This document shows positions 1 through 9,770 of a stretch of DNA of 64,000 nt, piece after piece. The position numbers and the translations under genes are program-made. Origin of the DNA: Firmicutes bacterium OM04-13BH. GTDB lineage: Bacteria > Bacillota > Clostridia > Lachnospirales > Lachnospiraceae. Below the pieces are notes generated by a model, which worked only from the letters and a program-made list of their open reading frames with translations, ran no database searches and was not told the origin of the DNA. The stretch spans positions 248,001 to 312,000 of the forward strand of contig QULP01000001.1 of the NCBI GenBank assembly GCA_003481745.1, read 5' to 3'. Within the stretch, counting starts at the first letter, position 1. Each line of letters begins with the position of its first letter.

Positions 1-1457
1 TCCAGCTGTTCTGTTGCATCATATACCGTACCCAGACTGTTATCATAATTAATCACCTGGTCAATTAATCCCTCTTTTACCCTGAGATTACTGTCATTAA
101 TGTCACCGATATCCGTAACCTGTTCCGATAAAAAACCAACTTCCCATTCTTTTTCTTCTTTTAAAAACAGCAGGCTGTCTTTCATATATCCAACGACTAA
201 ACCGACAATAAAAATTTCCGCAATCCATACATAAGTATTATAATCCGTTACAACCGCAAGTCCGGAGCGGGTATACATCTGCCGAAACAGATAACCTGCA
301 GTTGCCAAAATTCCGGAAAAGGTTGCCTGACGCTGTCCGTATATAACCGCAAATAACAATACATATAACAAATAAAAATCAATCTTCGAAAAATACTGAC
401 TGTCCGTTGCACGATTATTTAACATAAAAAACGGAATAAATAAGATTAGATTTTCAAGATACGGAACCAATGCTCCCAGTGTACTTGTCATGGCATAATA
501 CAATTTATGCCAGATATCCATTCCGGGATGGTCTGCATCTAAGAATTTATTACTGTGCTGTTTCATATACTGAAGCGTTTTTTCTATTGTCTCTTCCGGT
601 CTGCACCAGACCTTAAATCCAAACTCAGCCTTAAAACGTTCATTGGATAAAATAATCTGATGCTGCTCTCCCACGATATTATCAATCTGTTCTATCTTCT
701 TTCCAAGCACTTCCCCGACTTTTTTTACAATATCATGTTCTGAGTATGCCTCCGATGAAGAAATATGATACAGCGCTTCCTGATGTTCTTCACATGCCAC
801 AACTTTATAAATACTCTCTACTGCATCTCCTATATAAGTCAGCGCATAGGCATAATTTCTTTGATAAGAAACAGAACCATCTCGAAACGCATCCAGACAT
901 TTTCTTCCACAGATACTGCTTAATGCCTCTTTCGTACTACAGCAAACGTCATGCAGCCAGTCCAGTCGCAAAATTACAACATCCATTGACAGTTCTTCCT
1001 GATAAAAACGACAGCTTTCTTCTCCCTGATAGAGCATACGCGGTCGAACGCCTCTCGGTCTTGGCTTATCCTGTTCGGAAACGGCACTTGGATATTTCCC
1101 TCCATAAACTTCTACGGAAGAAAGATAAATCAATCTGCCTTTTTTTAAGGCAGACCACGAAAGCAAAAGATTCTGAAGTCCTGCCGAATACGCTACAGCT
1201 TCTCTTCTAAAATCCCTTCCTGGATAATTTGAGTCATAAGCTCCCATCAAAATTGTCACATCTGGATTTACACTGCGAAACACCTCTTCTACGGATGCTT
1301 TGTCATAAGAAAAATCATAACGCTCAAATACATGTTCATAATGATTCTGCGGGTCTCGGCTTCCCGATAAAACAAAAATCCGATGTCCCTCTTTATGTAA
1401 TTTTAAAGAAAGTTTTTTCATCAGTGGTGAAGCTCCACCAACAAGCATAATATCCAT
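1..1457 (-). CDS. SDR/NAD-epimerase domain fused to PelD-like membrane region (3' end outside window)
   Basis: Open from ATG at 1457 to the window edge, about 485 codons with no stop. GGAG lies 6 nt before the ATG. The first ~300 residues read as a short-chain dehydrogenase/epimerase: N-terminal MDIMLVGGASPLMKK dinucleotide-binding strand, LSSVEVYGG strand with the conserved Ser, and LYQGEES where YxxxK is expected, so the catalytic Lys appears replaced. Four hydrophobic segments follow (around LENLILFIPFFML, YVLLFAVIYG, FSGILATAGYLF, IFIVGLVVGYM), then a likely coiled coil at the cut edge. Four helices plus coiled coil is the N-terminal plan of PelD, the c-di-GMP receptor of Pel polysaccharide synthesis. 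I infer a Pel-type cluster continuing off the left edge; the GAF/GGDEF part is not visible, so this is not proven. Confidence 0.72.
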   Translation of the reverse strand, partial: MDIMLVGGASPLMKKLSLKLHKEGHRIFVLSGSRDPQNHYEHVFERYDFSYDKASVEEVFRSVNPDVTILMGAYDSNYPGRDFRREAVAYSAGLQNLLLSWSALKKGRLIYLSSVEVYGGKYPSAVSEQDKPRPRGVRPRMLYQGEESCRFYQEELSMDVVILRLDWLHDVCCSTKEALSSICGRKCLDAFRDGSVSYQRNYAYALTYIGDAVESIYKVVACEEHQEALYHISSSEAYSEHDIVKKVGEVLGKKIEQIDNIVGEQHQIILSNERFKAEFGFKVWCRPEETIEKTLQYMKQHSNKFLDADHPGMDIWHKLYYAMTSTLGALVPYLENLILFIPFFMLNNRATDSQYFSKIDFYLLYVLLFAVIYGQRQATFSGILATAGYLFRQMYTRSGLAVVTDYNTYVWIAEIFIVGLVVGYMKDSLLFLKEEKEWEVGFLSEQVTDIGDINDSNLRVKEGLIDQVINYDNSLGTVYDATEQL

Positions 1458-1512
1458 TCTTTACTCCATTTTCTTTTGTTTTTTTATTTTTACCCCTTTA
1501 TCTGTGAATTTT

Positions 1513-3855
1513 TTAATTATATCTATAATCAATTGCAAAATTATACAGGCGATAGACATTCTGTTCTATATAGTAACAGACAAAATTTTCATCCTCAAAA
1601 TAAACCTTGAATTCATTTGGATAGAGTTTCTGAAATTCCTGTGCCCAGTAGTACATTCTCGACATCGTAACGGAACGATTTTTACCCCTATAAGCATTCA
1701 TTCCTGTACTTTCTGGAAGTGCTTTCTGAGCCTGTTTTTCTGAGATTTCCGGAATTTTTCCTTCATACTCATCTGCATAATTTAATGGTTTTTTCTCTAT
1801 ATAAAAATAAACCCTTTCTGTAGGTATCAGAATTTCCTTTGTCTGATTCCAGTGTTCCATCTGTTCCAAAAAAGTAATGGTTTCCTTATGACGTCCATAA
1901 AGTTCTATCATTTGCAATTCATCATTTTCTGAAACAATGGTCCAAGTATCATTTTTCCCTTTATTATCTTTTAAAATATTCGTGGTACAAAGAATCGCTT
2001 CATTCATTTCCAAATCTCCACCACCAAAAGACTTTTTCATCCATCCCTCTTTTGTACTATATCCTAATAAAATAATCACCATACCAAATGCTATTACTTT
2101 TTGAATTTTTATAAAACGGTTAAAACACAAAATTCCTATCAAATTGTCCAATGCCAAAATAAATACAGCTGGAATTAAATAAGAAAAATAGACACAAACT
2201 CTATAATTTTCCATTAAAACCGGCAAACCTAACTTATCACTTACCAGAATTATTCCCAGCATCACTTCTGCTGATAACAGAGATAAGAGAGCAGCACCTT
2301 CCATATTTTTCATAAAATAACTCTGTACAATTCCAACTAGCACTGTAATTCCAACTATCACTGCAATTCCAACCGCATATAGCATCCAATTAAAATCGGT
2401 TAAATCAAATACATACTGGCTGAGTCCCCAAAAAACAATTTCTTTTTCTCTCCATCCAAGAAACAACAGAACTGCTAAAAGCAATACTCCAAATAATTTA
2501 AAAATAATTAAAAGCACTTTTGCCTCTGTATGGATTGGTCTGTTTTCCGTAAAAGAAATTGTCTTTTTTTTAATTCCCCTAATTAAAAAAACGATACTCA
2601 CAATTGTTGTTGCAACTACAGCAAAACAAATGATTCTAAATACTAGAACGGTATAGTCTTTCAACCCTATAATACTCATCGCCCAGTACATTGAACCCTG
2701 AAGTTCTTTCCCTGTCAAAAACGCAACTGCCATCGGAAGCAGTGCCATTAACACTCCAATCACTCCGGAAACTATAATTCGGAACAAATATCCTCTTCTC
2801 CAAATCCACGCACTATATCCAATTGCAATTCCCACGCAGATAATTCCGACAATAATGGAGTCATAAAAGTGCGACGATAACGTCAGAGAAAAACTCATTG
2901 AAAAACCAAGCAGATTCCAGGAGGAACAGCATCGGATTTTATTTTCTCCATTCTCTAATTCCGCTTTTCTGGTTTTAAAATATTCCAGCAAGAAATAAAT
3001 CGCAGGAAGAATATACAGCATTCCAAATTCCTGTGGAAGTGTTGCCTCAAATCGGGAGTAAGAAATTTCCATGAAATATTTTAATCCCACAAAGCCAATC
3101 GCTCCCAAATACGGGAGAAATTTTGTTTTACAGCATCCTTTTAAAAACAATAACAACATAAATACAATCATGCTGTACTGAACCAGCCAGAACAGACGCA
3201 GCGTCACATAAACAGGAATATTTAAAACAGTTGCCAGATAATACAACATACAGTGCATCCCCATTGGGTAAATTCCGGCAATATATAATTTATTTTCAAC
3301 TAATCCATTAATCCAGTAGTTATGCACCGGAACATCAGAAGCACCATACCCCCAGTTATTTAAAATTCCGTCTCCACAGATTTTCCAGATAAGATAAATC
3401 AAAATACATAAAAACGGAAGGTCCAGCCATAGCTCTTTTAATAAACGCACCGCCTGACGAAGCAAAAATTTGAAAGCTTTACACACTTCTTTCAGTCTGT
3501 GTCTTAAAAAACTACGAAAGCCTAATTCCCGCAAAATATAATGATAAAGCTCGCTTCCTATTTTCTTTATATAAGACCAGACTGGAATTTTGTAAATTTT
3601 TATAACTGCAATTATAACCGGAAGTATTGTAAACAATATTAATGTAATTCGATACGAAGCATATACGAGTTCCAACACCTGAACTAAATTGATAATATAA
3701 AAATTTCCTATAACAAAATAAATCAAAAAACGAACCGACGCCTGAAAATGCTTCACTTTTTTATAAAAAACAAGAGCAGGTAATCCAACTGTAAATCCAA
3801 GAAATCCTATTAAAAGTTCTATAAACTGGATAACATTCAGAGTCTCCATGGACAT
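1513..3855 (-). CDS. Large polytopic membrane protein, GT-C glycosyltransferase-like
   Basis: 780 residues, start supported by GGAGGT 8 nt before ATG. About a dozen or more hydrophobic helices occupy roughly residues 10-620, followed by a soluble C-terminal region of about 150 residues rich in charged and aromatic residues. A loop after the early helices holds GYGASDVPVHNYWINGL, an acidic/His loop of the kind that carries catalytic residues in lipid-linked-sugar-dependent GT-C transferases. The next gene downstream, 55 nt away, is the SDR/PelD-like gene, so the two are probably co-transcribed and act in export or modification of the same polysaccharide. Family not identified; GT-C is inferred from topology and this loop only. 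Confidence 0.7.
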   Translation of the reverse strand: MSMETLNVIQFIELLIGFLGFTVGLPALVFYKKVKHFQASVRFLIYFVIGNFYIINLVQVLELVYASYRITLILFTILPVIIAVIKIYKIPVWSYIKKIGSELYHYILRELGFRSFLRHRLKEVCKAFKFLLRQAVRLLKELWLDLPFLCILIYLIWKICGDGILNNWGYGASDVPVHNYWINGLVENKLYIAGIYPMGMHCMLYYLATVLNIPVYVTLRLFWLVQYSMIVFMLLLFLKGCCKTKFLPYLGAIGFVGLKYFMEISYSRFEATLPQEFGMLYILPAIYFLLEYFKTRKAELENGENKIRCCSSWNLLGFSMSFSLTLSSHFYDSIIVGIICVGIAIGYSAWIWRRGYLFRIIVSGVIGVLMALLPMAVAFLTGKELQGSMYWAMSIIGLKDYTVLVFRIICFAVVATTIVSIVFLIRGIKKKTISFTENRPIHTEAKVLLIIFKLFGVLLLAVLLFLGWREKEIVFWGLSQYVFDLTDFNWMLYAVGIAVIVGITVLVGIVQSYFMKNMEGAALLSLLSAEVMLGIILVSDKLGLPVLMENYRVCVYFSYLIPAVFILALDNLIGILCFNRFIKIQKVIAFGMVIILLGYSTKEGWMKKSFGGGDLEMNEAILCTTNILKDNKGKNDTWTIVSENDELQMIELYGRHKETITFLEQMEHWNQTKEILIPTERVYFYIEKKPLNYADEYEGKIPEISEKQAQKALPESTGMNAYRGKNRSVTMSRMYYWAQEFQKLYPNEFKVYFEDENFVCYYIEQNVYRLYNFAIDYRYN

Positions 3856-3937
3856 GGGCTGTCACCTCCTTTTATCTTTCCGTTTCTCTTTTTAACTCCA
3901 GGAAAAAATCTCTAACTCTCAAATTCTTTCATAAAAT

Positions 3938-3980
3938 CAAAAAAAAGGGAATAAATAAATATCTCCTATTTACTCATCCC
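3938..3980 (-). terminator. Rho-independent terminator
   Basis: On the minus strand GGGATGAGTAAATA pairs imperfectly with TATTTATTCCC and is followed by a run of eight T. It sits just after the SH3-like remnant and before the GT-C-like gene, so it separates that gene from upstream transcription. Confidence 0.65.
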
Positions 3981-4000
3981 CTCTGCTTATTCTTTTGTTA

Positions 4001-4131
4001 CTACTTTAAATAGTGTAATTTTGACCGATAGTCAGCCGCTGAAATATCTCCCACACCATTATCATCTGTAATTTCGTACCATCTGTTCTATTTACGGTAA
4101 TGGTTACTGTTGCACCAAGGGCATAATTCAT
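4001..4131 (-). pseudogene. Decayed C-terminal fragment of a bacterial SH3-domain protein
   Basis: The gap between 3856 and 4269 has no intact gene. One minus frame starts MNYALGATVTITVNRTDG; a one-base shift gives RWYEITDDNGVGDISAADY ending at a TAG at 4001. Together these look like the last SH3b repeat of a cell-wall protein (strand, W-Y-x-I/V, turn, G-x-I-S-x-D-Y). The frames do not join without a frameshift and an in-frame stop lies upstream, so it is a remnant. Similarity is by eye. Confidence 0.4.
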
Positions 4132-4269
4132 CCTGTTCTACATACTACTTCTATATCAATTAACCATCATAGCACACTGCTTTTTAAAAAACAATAAAAT
4201 CTGAATAATTTTAAAAAATATTAGATAAATCGTTTTTACGGTAAAGCACATTCTATTTATTCATATCTT

Positions 4270-4902
4270 CTAATCCATATCTTCCAAACCAAATCTGCTG
4301 AAAATTGCCTTAATATAAAGGTTTTCTGTTCCTTCTTTTAAGCTTTTACGGATTTCTCTCCATTCCAGTACCCACTCATGCTCTCCGTTTTTGAAAAACA
4401 GTTTCTTCGGATTTTTACCTGCTTCAGATACCTGATAGCGGAACAACTCATTTGTCTCTCTTCGAAATGGATAATCTTCAAAGATAACTAACGTTTCCCA
4501 TAATCTTTTTGGAATTGGATTTAACTGCAGATTTCTTACACGTTCCATCCGTTCGCGATACATCCGACAGCGCTTTGCATCCAGACTTAATTCTTCTGTA
4601 TTATAAATTCCCCTGACATAAGGCAAATAAGAATGAACAGAAGCTCTTGAGAGTCCTGTAATTTTCATAATCTCCGGAATCGTCTTTCCCTGTTCATGCA
4701 GTTGATTCACCTCCATACAGATATCCGAAGTAAAAATGCCTGCTGTAATCAGTAATTTCCGAAGCTTTAACAATGTCATATTTAATTCTGATGCCAGAGA
4801 ACGCAGGGAATCTGCATTCTCATAAGCACCTTTTACGTCCTCCAGCATTTTTTGAAACTGTTCTTCCGGATTGTACTCCGGATTTTTTCTTGGTCTTCCC
4901 AT
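4270..4902 (-). CDS. Helix-turn-helix DNA-binding protein, uncharacterised
   Basis: I place the start at MGRPRKNPEY (4902): AGAGGA lies about 7 nt upstream, whereas the longer frame runs back into glf without a ribosome site. 210 residues. The N-terminus is an AT-hook-like GRPRK. Two helical HTH-like units follow, near residues 30-55 (LRSLASELNMTLLKLRKLL) and 70-95 (GKTIPEIMKITGLSRASVHS), the second a good resolvase/MarR-style HTH. The C-terminal ~90 residues match nothing I know. It follows glf by 73 nt and is probably in the same transcript; a role in regulating envelope genes is possible but not shown. Confidence 0.75.
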   Translation of the reverse strand: MGRPRKNPEYNPEEQFQKMLEDVKGAYENADSLRSLASELNMTLLKLRKLLITAGIFTSDICMEVNQLHEQGKTIPEIMKITGLSRASVHSYLPYVRGIYNTEELSLDAKRCRMYRERMERVRNLQLNPIPKRLWETLVIFEDYPFRRETNELFRYQVSEAGKNPKKLFFKNGEHEWVLEWREIRKSLKEGTENLYIKAIFSRFGLEDMD

Positions 4903-4922
4903 TATTTTTCCTCTATTTCTTA

Positions 4923-4940
4923 GGCGGATCTTCGCAATCC
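4923..4940. repeat. Short palindromic motif, site 1 of 3
   Basis: GGCGGATCTTCGCAATCC. Related sequences at 11936-11958 and 48661-48682 share GCGGA-x-x-TT-Y-GCAATC and can form a small hairpin. Confidence 0.45.
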
Positions 4941-4973
4941 CCTGCTTATTGCTTTTCGTAATTGAAGCAGGGG
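4939..4973 (-). promoter_or_regulatory. Intercistronic hairpin between glf and the HTH gene
   Basis: A perfect 9-bp inverted repeat, CCCCTGCTT and AAGCAGGGG, with a 17-nt loop lies between the glf stop and the next start. No T-run follows, so it is more likely an RNA processing or stability hairpin than a terminator. The adjacent bases also carry the short GGATTGCGAAGATCCGCC motif seen at two other sites. Confidence 0.5.
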
Positions 4974-4975
4974 AC

Positions 4976-6097
4976 TTACTTGATTTGGTTAAATTCTTTT
5001 TCACACCGTTCAAGCGCCGCCAGAATCACCTGATCCATATCATAATATTTATATTCTCCGAGTCGTCCGCCAAAAATTACCTTATTTTCTTTTTCTGCCA
5101 TCTCTTTATATCTGGCATAGAGTGCTGCATTTTTTTCATTATTTACCGGATAGTAAGGTTCCTCTCCCGGTTTCCATTCAGAAGAATATTCTCGGCTGAT
5201 AATGGTTTTCGGAAGCTCTTCCCCATTTTCATCTTTTCCAAATTCAAACCATTTATGCTCGATAATACGGGTCCATGGTGTCTCTTTATCGGTGTAATTT
5301 ACTGCCGCATTTCCCTGAAAATTCGGTTTATCCAGCGTTTCCGTTTCAAAGCGTACACTGCGGTATTCCAGATATCCCAGTTCATAATCAAAATAGGCAT
5401 CAATCGGACCGGTATAAACCACTTTTTTGGCAAGCGCATCCAGTTCTTTTTTGTTTTCAAGATAATCTGTATTTAAGCGTACTTCAATGCCCTCTAGTAA
5501 ATTTTCTACCATTTTTGTGTATCCTCCCATTGGGATTCCCTGATAGAGTGCATTAAAATAATTATTATCAAAAGTCAGGCGCACCGGCAGACGCTTAATA
5601 ATAAATGCCGGCAGGTCTTTGCAGTCTCGTCCCCATTGTTTTTCAGTATAGCCTTTAATCAATTTTTCATAGATGTCACGTCCGACTAAAGAAATCGCCT
5701 GTTCTTCGAGATTTTTTGGTTCTCCAATGATTTCTTTTCGCTGTTCTTCAATCTTTGCCTGCGCTTCTTCCGGGGTTACCACTCCCCACATCTTATTAAA
5801 GGTATACATATTAAATGGAAGAGAATACAATTCTCCCTTATAATTTGCCACCGGACTGTTCGTAAAACGGTTAAATTCGGCAAATCCGGTTATGTAGTCC
5901 CAGACTTTTTTATTATTGGTATGGAAAATATGTGCACCATACCGGTGAACCTGAATCCCTTCCCTTTTTTCTGTATAAACATTCCCTGCAATATTCGGGC
6001 GTTTTTCCACCACAAGCACGGATTTTCCTGATGCCTTTGCTTCATGAGCAAAAATTGCTCCGTATAAACCTGAACCTACTACCAGATAATCGTACAT
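4976..6097 (-). CDS. glf: UDP-galactopyranose mutase
   Basis: 373 residues, full length for the family. The FAD-binding N-terminus is VVGSGLYGAIFAHEA with the GxGxxG fingerprint, followed by VVEKRPNIAGN and the conserved YGAHIFHTNN segment; later conserved stretches include YTEKQWG and RIIEHKWF. It converts UDP-galactopyranose to UDP-galactofuranose in the cytoplasm, the donor for galactofuranose-containing surface glycans. The start has a GGAGACGAAA ribosome site. It probably serves the polysaccharide genes of this window, though it is 25 kb from the main EPS operon. Confidence 0.95.
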   Translation of the reverse strand: MYDYLVVGSGLYGAIFAHEAKASGKSVLVVEKRPNIAGNVYTEKREGIQVHRYGAHIFHTNNKKVWDYITGFAEFNRFTNSPVANYKGELYSLPFNMYTFNKMWGVVTPEEAQAKIEEQRKEIIGEPKNLEEQAISLVGRDIYEKLIKGYTEKQWGRDCKDLPAFIIKRLPVRLTFDNNYFNALYQGIPMGGYTKMVENLLEGIEVRLNTDYLENKKELDALAKKVVYTGPIDAYFDYELGYLEYRSVRFETETLDKPNFQGNAAVNYTDKETPWTRIIEHKWFEFGKDENGEELPKTIISREYSSEWKPGEEPYYPVNNEKNAALYARYKEMAEKENKVIFGGRLGEYKYYDMDQVILAALERCEKEFNQIK

Positions 6098-6165
6098 TTT
6101 CGTCTCCTTTTTTCTGTCTTTTTTATTTAAGCCTTTTAACTCAAGTCTTTTAATTTAAATCTTTT

Positions 6166-9100
6166 CTACTTTAATTTCTTTACAATCTCCTGAACTTCTG
6201 TAAGATAAGTTTCATTTACTGTACCTGCCTGATACGCTGTTTTTACACGCTTTTCATGATAGGTAAGCAGATTGTTCAGATAGTTTTGGGAAATCTTATG
6301 ACCTTTTACACTTCCATCATACATTTTCTCTGCCAGTGTATAATTTCCCCGGCACACATAGCGATAAACTTTCGTTGAAGCCGTCTGATAAATCATCGTT
6401 TCCGATACACAGAATAACAGTAAAAGTCCCATTAGTGCAAGCTTTACTTTTCGTTTTCCTTTTGATTCTTTTGCATGTTTTTCAAAGAATAACGGCTGTA
6501 TCTCAACCGGACTGCCACATTCTCCGCAGAATTTCATTTCTTTTGTGATTTTATTACCACAGTATTTACAGTATCGATTTGATTTTGCCCGTTTCAGTAC
6601 CGCACGAGCTTTTGAAATCATCCATAAAAGTACAACAATTCCTATTGCTACCAGCACTTTTTTCTGATTTTCTTTTGAAACTTCTACTGCTGTCGAGTTT
6701 TTCTTTGCACTGTAAATTTTTTCAAAACGTCCATCGCCGTTTTCATCGACTTGAAGAGTCGTCTTTTTGCCTTCTTTGGTATCGGTCACTGCCAGCATTT
6801 CTTTTGTAACCGGAATCTTTTCAAAATTTCGCATATCCGAATACGTGCCATCTTCATCGACAAATCCAATACTGTAGTCCATTTCGCCTTCTCCGGTTCC
6901 ATTGATACAGATTTCATAGTTCTGGTCTTTTTTCAATCTCAGAATCTTAATCTCATCTTTTTCTCCATCAAAGGACAGTGTTCCAAAGCCTGTTCGAATA
7001 TTCTGATTTTCTTTTTCTGACCGTAACACTTCACCGTCTTTTTGCACTGTTACATCCACCGGACACGCAATCTTGATATAAACATATTCTCCACCACTGA
7101 CCTGTTGTGCAATATCATCAAAGACAAACTGAATTGAATCAGCACTGCTGACTTCATAATGATAACCTTCCGACGCAATATCTGCCATTAACTGTCTGCA
7201 TTCTCCCAGATTTTCTCCCTCTAAATTATGGAAAAATCCAAGTGTATACACCATGAGGTTATCCTGTTTCATTTTGTTGGCCATACTGAGAATCGGTTCC
7301 CGATAACTTCCGTCTTTCTGTTTTCCTTCTGTCGGCTCTCCATCACTCATCAAAACAACAATCTTTTTTAAAGATTCTTCGTCTTTTATCAGCTTATAAG
7401 CATTTTTAAGACCCGCTTCTATATTGGTTCCGCCACCACTGTAAATTCCGGAAACCGCATTTTTTAATTTTGCCTTATCATTTGTAAAATCGACTACTTT
7501 TTGCGCATCACTGCTGTAAGTAATGATGCTGATTCTGGTCTGTGGACTTTTTTCATATACGGTATCAATGAATTTCTGCGCTGCTTCTTTTGTCTCTTCT
7601 ATCGGAGTTCCACCCATACTGCCTGATACATCCAGTGTGAGCACAACATCTCTGACATTTGCGCCAAACTGAGTCATGACCTTCGCCTGTTTTTGATAAA
7701 TATCCTGTCCTTTTTTTGCATCATTTACAATTAAGGTGAATTCTTTCGTCAAATCTTCGTTATTTAAATCCGTCAAAAGCACGTTATAGATTCCGGCATC
7801 CAGTTTCAGATTTAATTTCTTGCTTTTGACTTCTTCGTTTAATACCTCTTCTCCGAATCTTCGGCTTACCTGAATCCGGTAATTATCATAGGGCTTATTA
7901 TTTTCCCCATAGACAATCACTTCGGAATCATCGGTCAGACAATAATCATACGTCGGTTCAATTGCAACTTCGTCAAAGGCATCGATAACACCCTCTACCT
8001 GATCATTCGTCAGATGACCCATTGATACAAGTCCAAGCGCACGACTTTCCATTAATTGCCGGATTTCTTTAAAACCGGTTGCACTTGAAGTCTGAGAAAT
8101 CACAGTATACCACATACTCGCAAGCTGTTTGGTATCGCTGATGGCTTTTTTGCTGTCTCCATCTACTCCGGTTGCCATCAAATAAGTAGGATAGGAAATT
8201 AAACTTGCTCCCTGATGGCAATCGGTTGTTCCATCCTGAAAGTCTTTTGCCTGCAAAATTCCATTATGATTTAAAATATCCGTTCGATTGTTCATGCTCC
8301 TGACAGGATTTGTCCAACTGCAAGAGCCATTATATTTCCCATCATCGCTGTAATCTTCTACAAATTCTCCGAAAATATCTGCAAGCCCTTCTCCCATCGC
8401 AAGCTGAGAAGAACGCTGTCTCGCATTATTATCCGAATAAACTCCCTGTAAAAGCGTAGACATACCGTTTACCACACCATGATTAAATTCATGTCCCATA
8501 ACATCAAGTTCAGCTGCATAAGTAGCACTTCCATCTGTTTTTTGTCCAATCAACATAGTGTCTGTTCCACTCATTGCAGCGTTATCTCTAAAATCAGTTA
8601 CTTCATTTCCTTCCCTTACATTCTGTATTCCAACGATTGCATCCAGCTTAACATTTTTATCATCTGTAATTCCGTCTCTTCCAAATGTATCTTTATAATA
8701 ATCATACGCTTTTTGGAGATTTGCAAGCGTATCAACCGCTCCGGCATCCGGAGTTTCTCCTGTCTTCCATTGAATTTCATCGCAGTTTACATAGACATTC
8801 AAAAATTCGGAACTTGTTGTGCGATAAACCTGAATATTGCGTTCTTCATCCCAAAGTTTAAATTCGTCGCCCTGTTTGTCATAATCGAGTGTCTGTGAAG
8901 ACTTCTGTCCCTGAAGTGTTCCACTTACTTTCTCGGTCAGAATCAGACTGTTATCTGCTAAAATTTCTCCGGTTTTTCCGCTGACAAAAATCTGCTGAAC
9001 CGGAGTATTTTGCGGTCCCATTACAACAAAGAACAAGTATCCCGCTTCGGCTACATTATTTTCATTAAAGCAGATTACATACCCCTGACTTTGCAGGGAA

Positions 9101-9753
9101 TAAGAACTTTCTGAACTTTCTGAATCTGCATTCTCTTCGTTTTCTTTTAAATACGCTTCGACTGCTTCCTGTGCATCATATTCCTGAATCTCCGGTTCCA
9201 CCGCCACATTAGATGGCTGTTCATACGTTCCATTTACGCTTTGAAGGTTTCCACTTTCATCTACACTTACCATCAGACTTCGTCCATAGACTTCAATTCC
9301 TTCATAGTATTGCTGCATCTCGTAAACGGTTAAATCTTCTAATTCTTTCACTTCTGAAAACCGATATTCTTCTTGGACATCCGCAATTCCAAGTTCTCCC
9401 TGCAGTGCCTTTAATGCATTTAGCGCGTCAGATTCATCTGAAATTTTTCCGACAGATTCGTCTTTCTCCTGACTTCCATCTGCAATATAATCAATCGAAG
9501 TCTTATTTTCCCGCTCTTGTTTTTCTAATTCTTCTCTTTCCTTTTTTATTTCCTTTTGTTCTTTTGTCAGTCCCTTATCTTCATTTTTTACTTCCTGATG
9601 AACCGGAATAAAAAACAACTGATAACTGTAATAAAACCCCATGCCAACTGCCACAAAAAGCAGTAATAAAATCAGTTTTGTCAGGAAACGCAGGTGATGA
9701 TTTCGATGCTTCTTTTGTTTTGGCTGTCTAAATTTTTCTTTTTTCTTTTTCAT
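6166..9753 (-). CDS. Membrane-anchored M4 (thermolysin-type) metalloprotease / VWA / zinc-ribbon fusion
   Basis: Start taken at MKKKKEKF (9753), with GAGGGG 7 nt upstream; 1195 residues. Order: basic N-terminus, membrane helix ~24-44, charged linker ~55-90, FTP/PepSY-like propeptide ~125-270, M4 peptidase ~300-600 with HEFNH at 421-425, the third zinc ligand region GEGLADIFGE (Glu ~455) and catalytic-His region DCHQGASLISYP (His ~513). A von Willebrand A domain follows at ~702-890 with a complete MIDAS: DVSGSMG ~708, GGGTN ~773, MSDGEP ~802. Near the C-terminus are a membrane helix (~1060-1080), a double CxxC zinc ribbon (YCKYCGNK...FCGECGSP) and another helix. M4 enzymes are normally secreted and shorter; this one should expose protease and adhesion-type VWA outside, with the ribbon inside if topology alternates. 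The substrate is unknown. Confidence 0.85.
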   Translation of the reverse strand: MKKKKEKFRQPKQKKHRNHHLRFLTKLILLLLFVAVGMGFYYSYQLFFIPVHQEVKNEDKGLTKEQKEIKKEREELEKQERENKTSIDYIADGSQEKDESVGKISDESDALNALKALQGELGIADVQEEYRFSEVKELEDLTVYEMQQYYEGIEVYGRSLMVSVDESGNLQSVNGTYEQPSNVAVEPEIQEYDAQEAVEAYLKENEENADSESSESSYSLQSQGYVICFNENNVAEAGYLFFVVMGPQNTPVQQIFVSGKTGEILADNSLILTEKVSGTLQGQKSSQTLDYDKQGDEFKLWDEERNIQVYRTTSSEFLNVYVNCDEIQWKTGETPDAGAVDTLANLQKAYDYYKDTFGRDGITDDKNVKLDAIVGIQNVREGNEVTDFRDNAAMSGTDTMLIGQKTDGSATYAAELDVMGHEFNHGVVNGMSTLLQGVYSDNNARQRSSQLAMGEGLADIFGEFVEDYSDDGKYNGSCSWTNPVRSMNNRTDILNHNGILQAKDFQDGTTDCHQGASLISYPTYLMATGVDGDSKKAISDTKQLASMWYTVISQTSSATGFKEIRQLMESRALGLVSMGHLTNDQVEGVIDAFDEVAIEPTYDYCLTDDSEVIVYGENNKPYDNYRIQVSRRFGEEVLNEEVKSKKLNLKLDAGIYNVLLTDLNNEDLTKEFTLIVNDAKKGQDIYQKQAKVMTQFGANVRDVVLTLDVSGSMGGTPIEETKEAAQKFIDTVYEKSPQTRISIITYSSDAQKVVDFTNDKAKLKNAVSGIYSGGGTNIEAGLKNAYKLIKDEESLKKIVVLMSDGEPTEGKQKDGSYREPILSMANKMKQDNLMVYTLGFFHNLEGENLGECRQLMADIASEGYHYEVSSADSIQFVFDDIAQQVSGGEYVYIKIACPVDVTVQKDGEVLRSEKENQNIRTGFGTLSFDGEKDEIKILRLKKDQNYEICINGTGEGEMDYSIGFVDEDGTYSDMRNFEKIPVTKEMLAVTDTKEGKKTTLQVDENGDGRFEKIYSAKKNSTAVEVSKENQKKVLVAIGIVVLLWMISKARAVLKRAKSNRYCKYCGNKITKEMKFCGECGSPVEIQPLFFEKHAKESKGKRKVKLALMGLLLLFCVSETMIYQTASTKVYRYVCRGNYTLAEKMYDGSVKGHKISQNYLNNLLTYHEKRVKTAYQAGTVNETYLTEVQEIVKKLK

Positions 9754-9770
9754 CGTATTGCCCCTCATCT

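Noticed and set aside
4871..5476. Plus-strand ORF of 201 codons opposite glf
   Set aside because: Shadow of the glf reading frame; hydrophobic only because of complementary codons.
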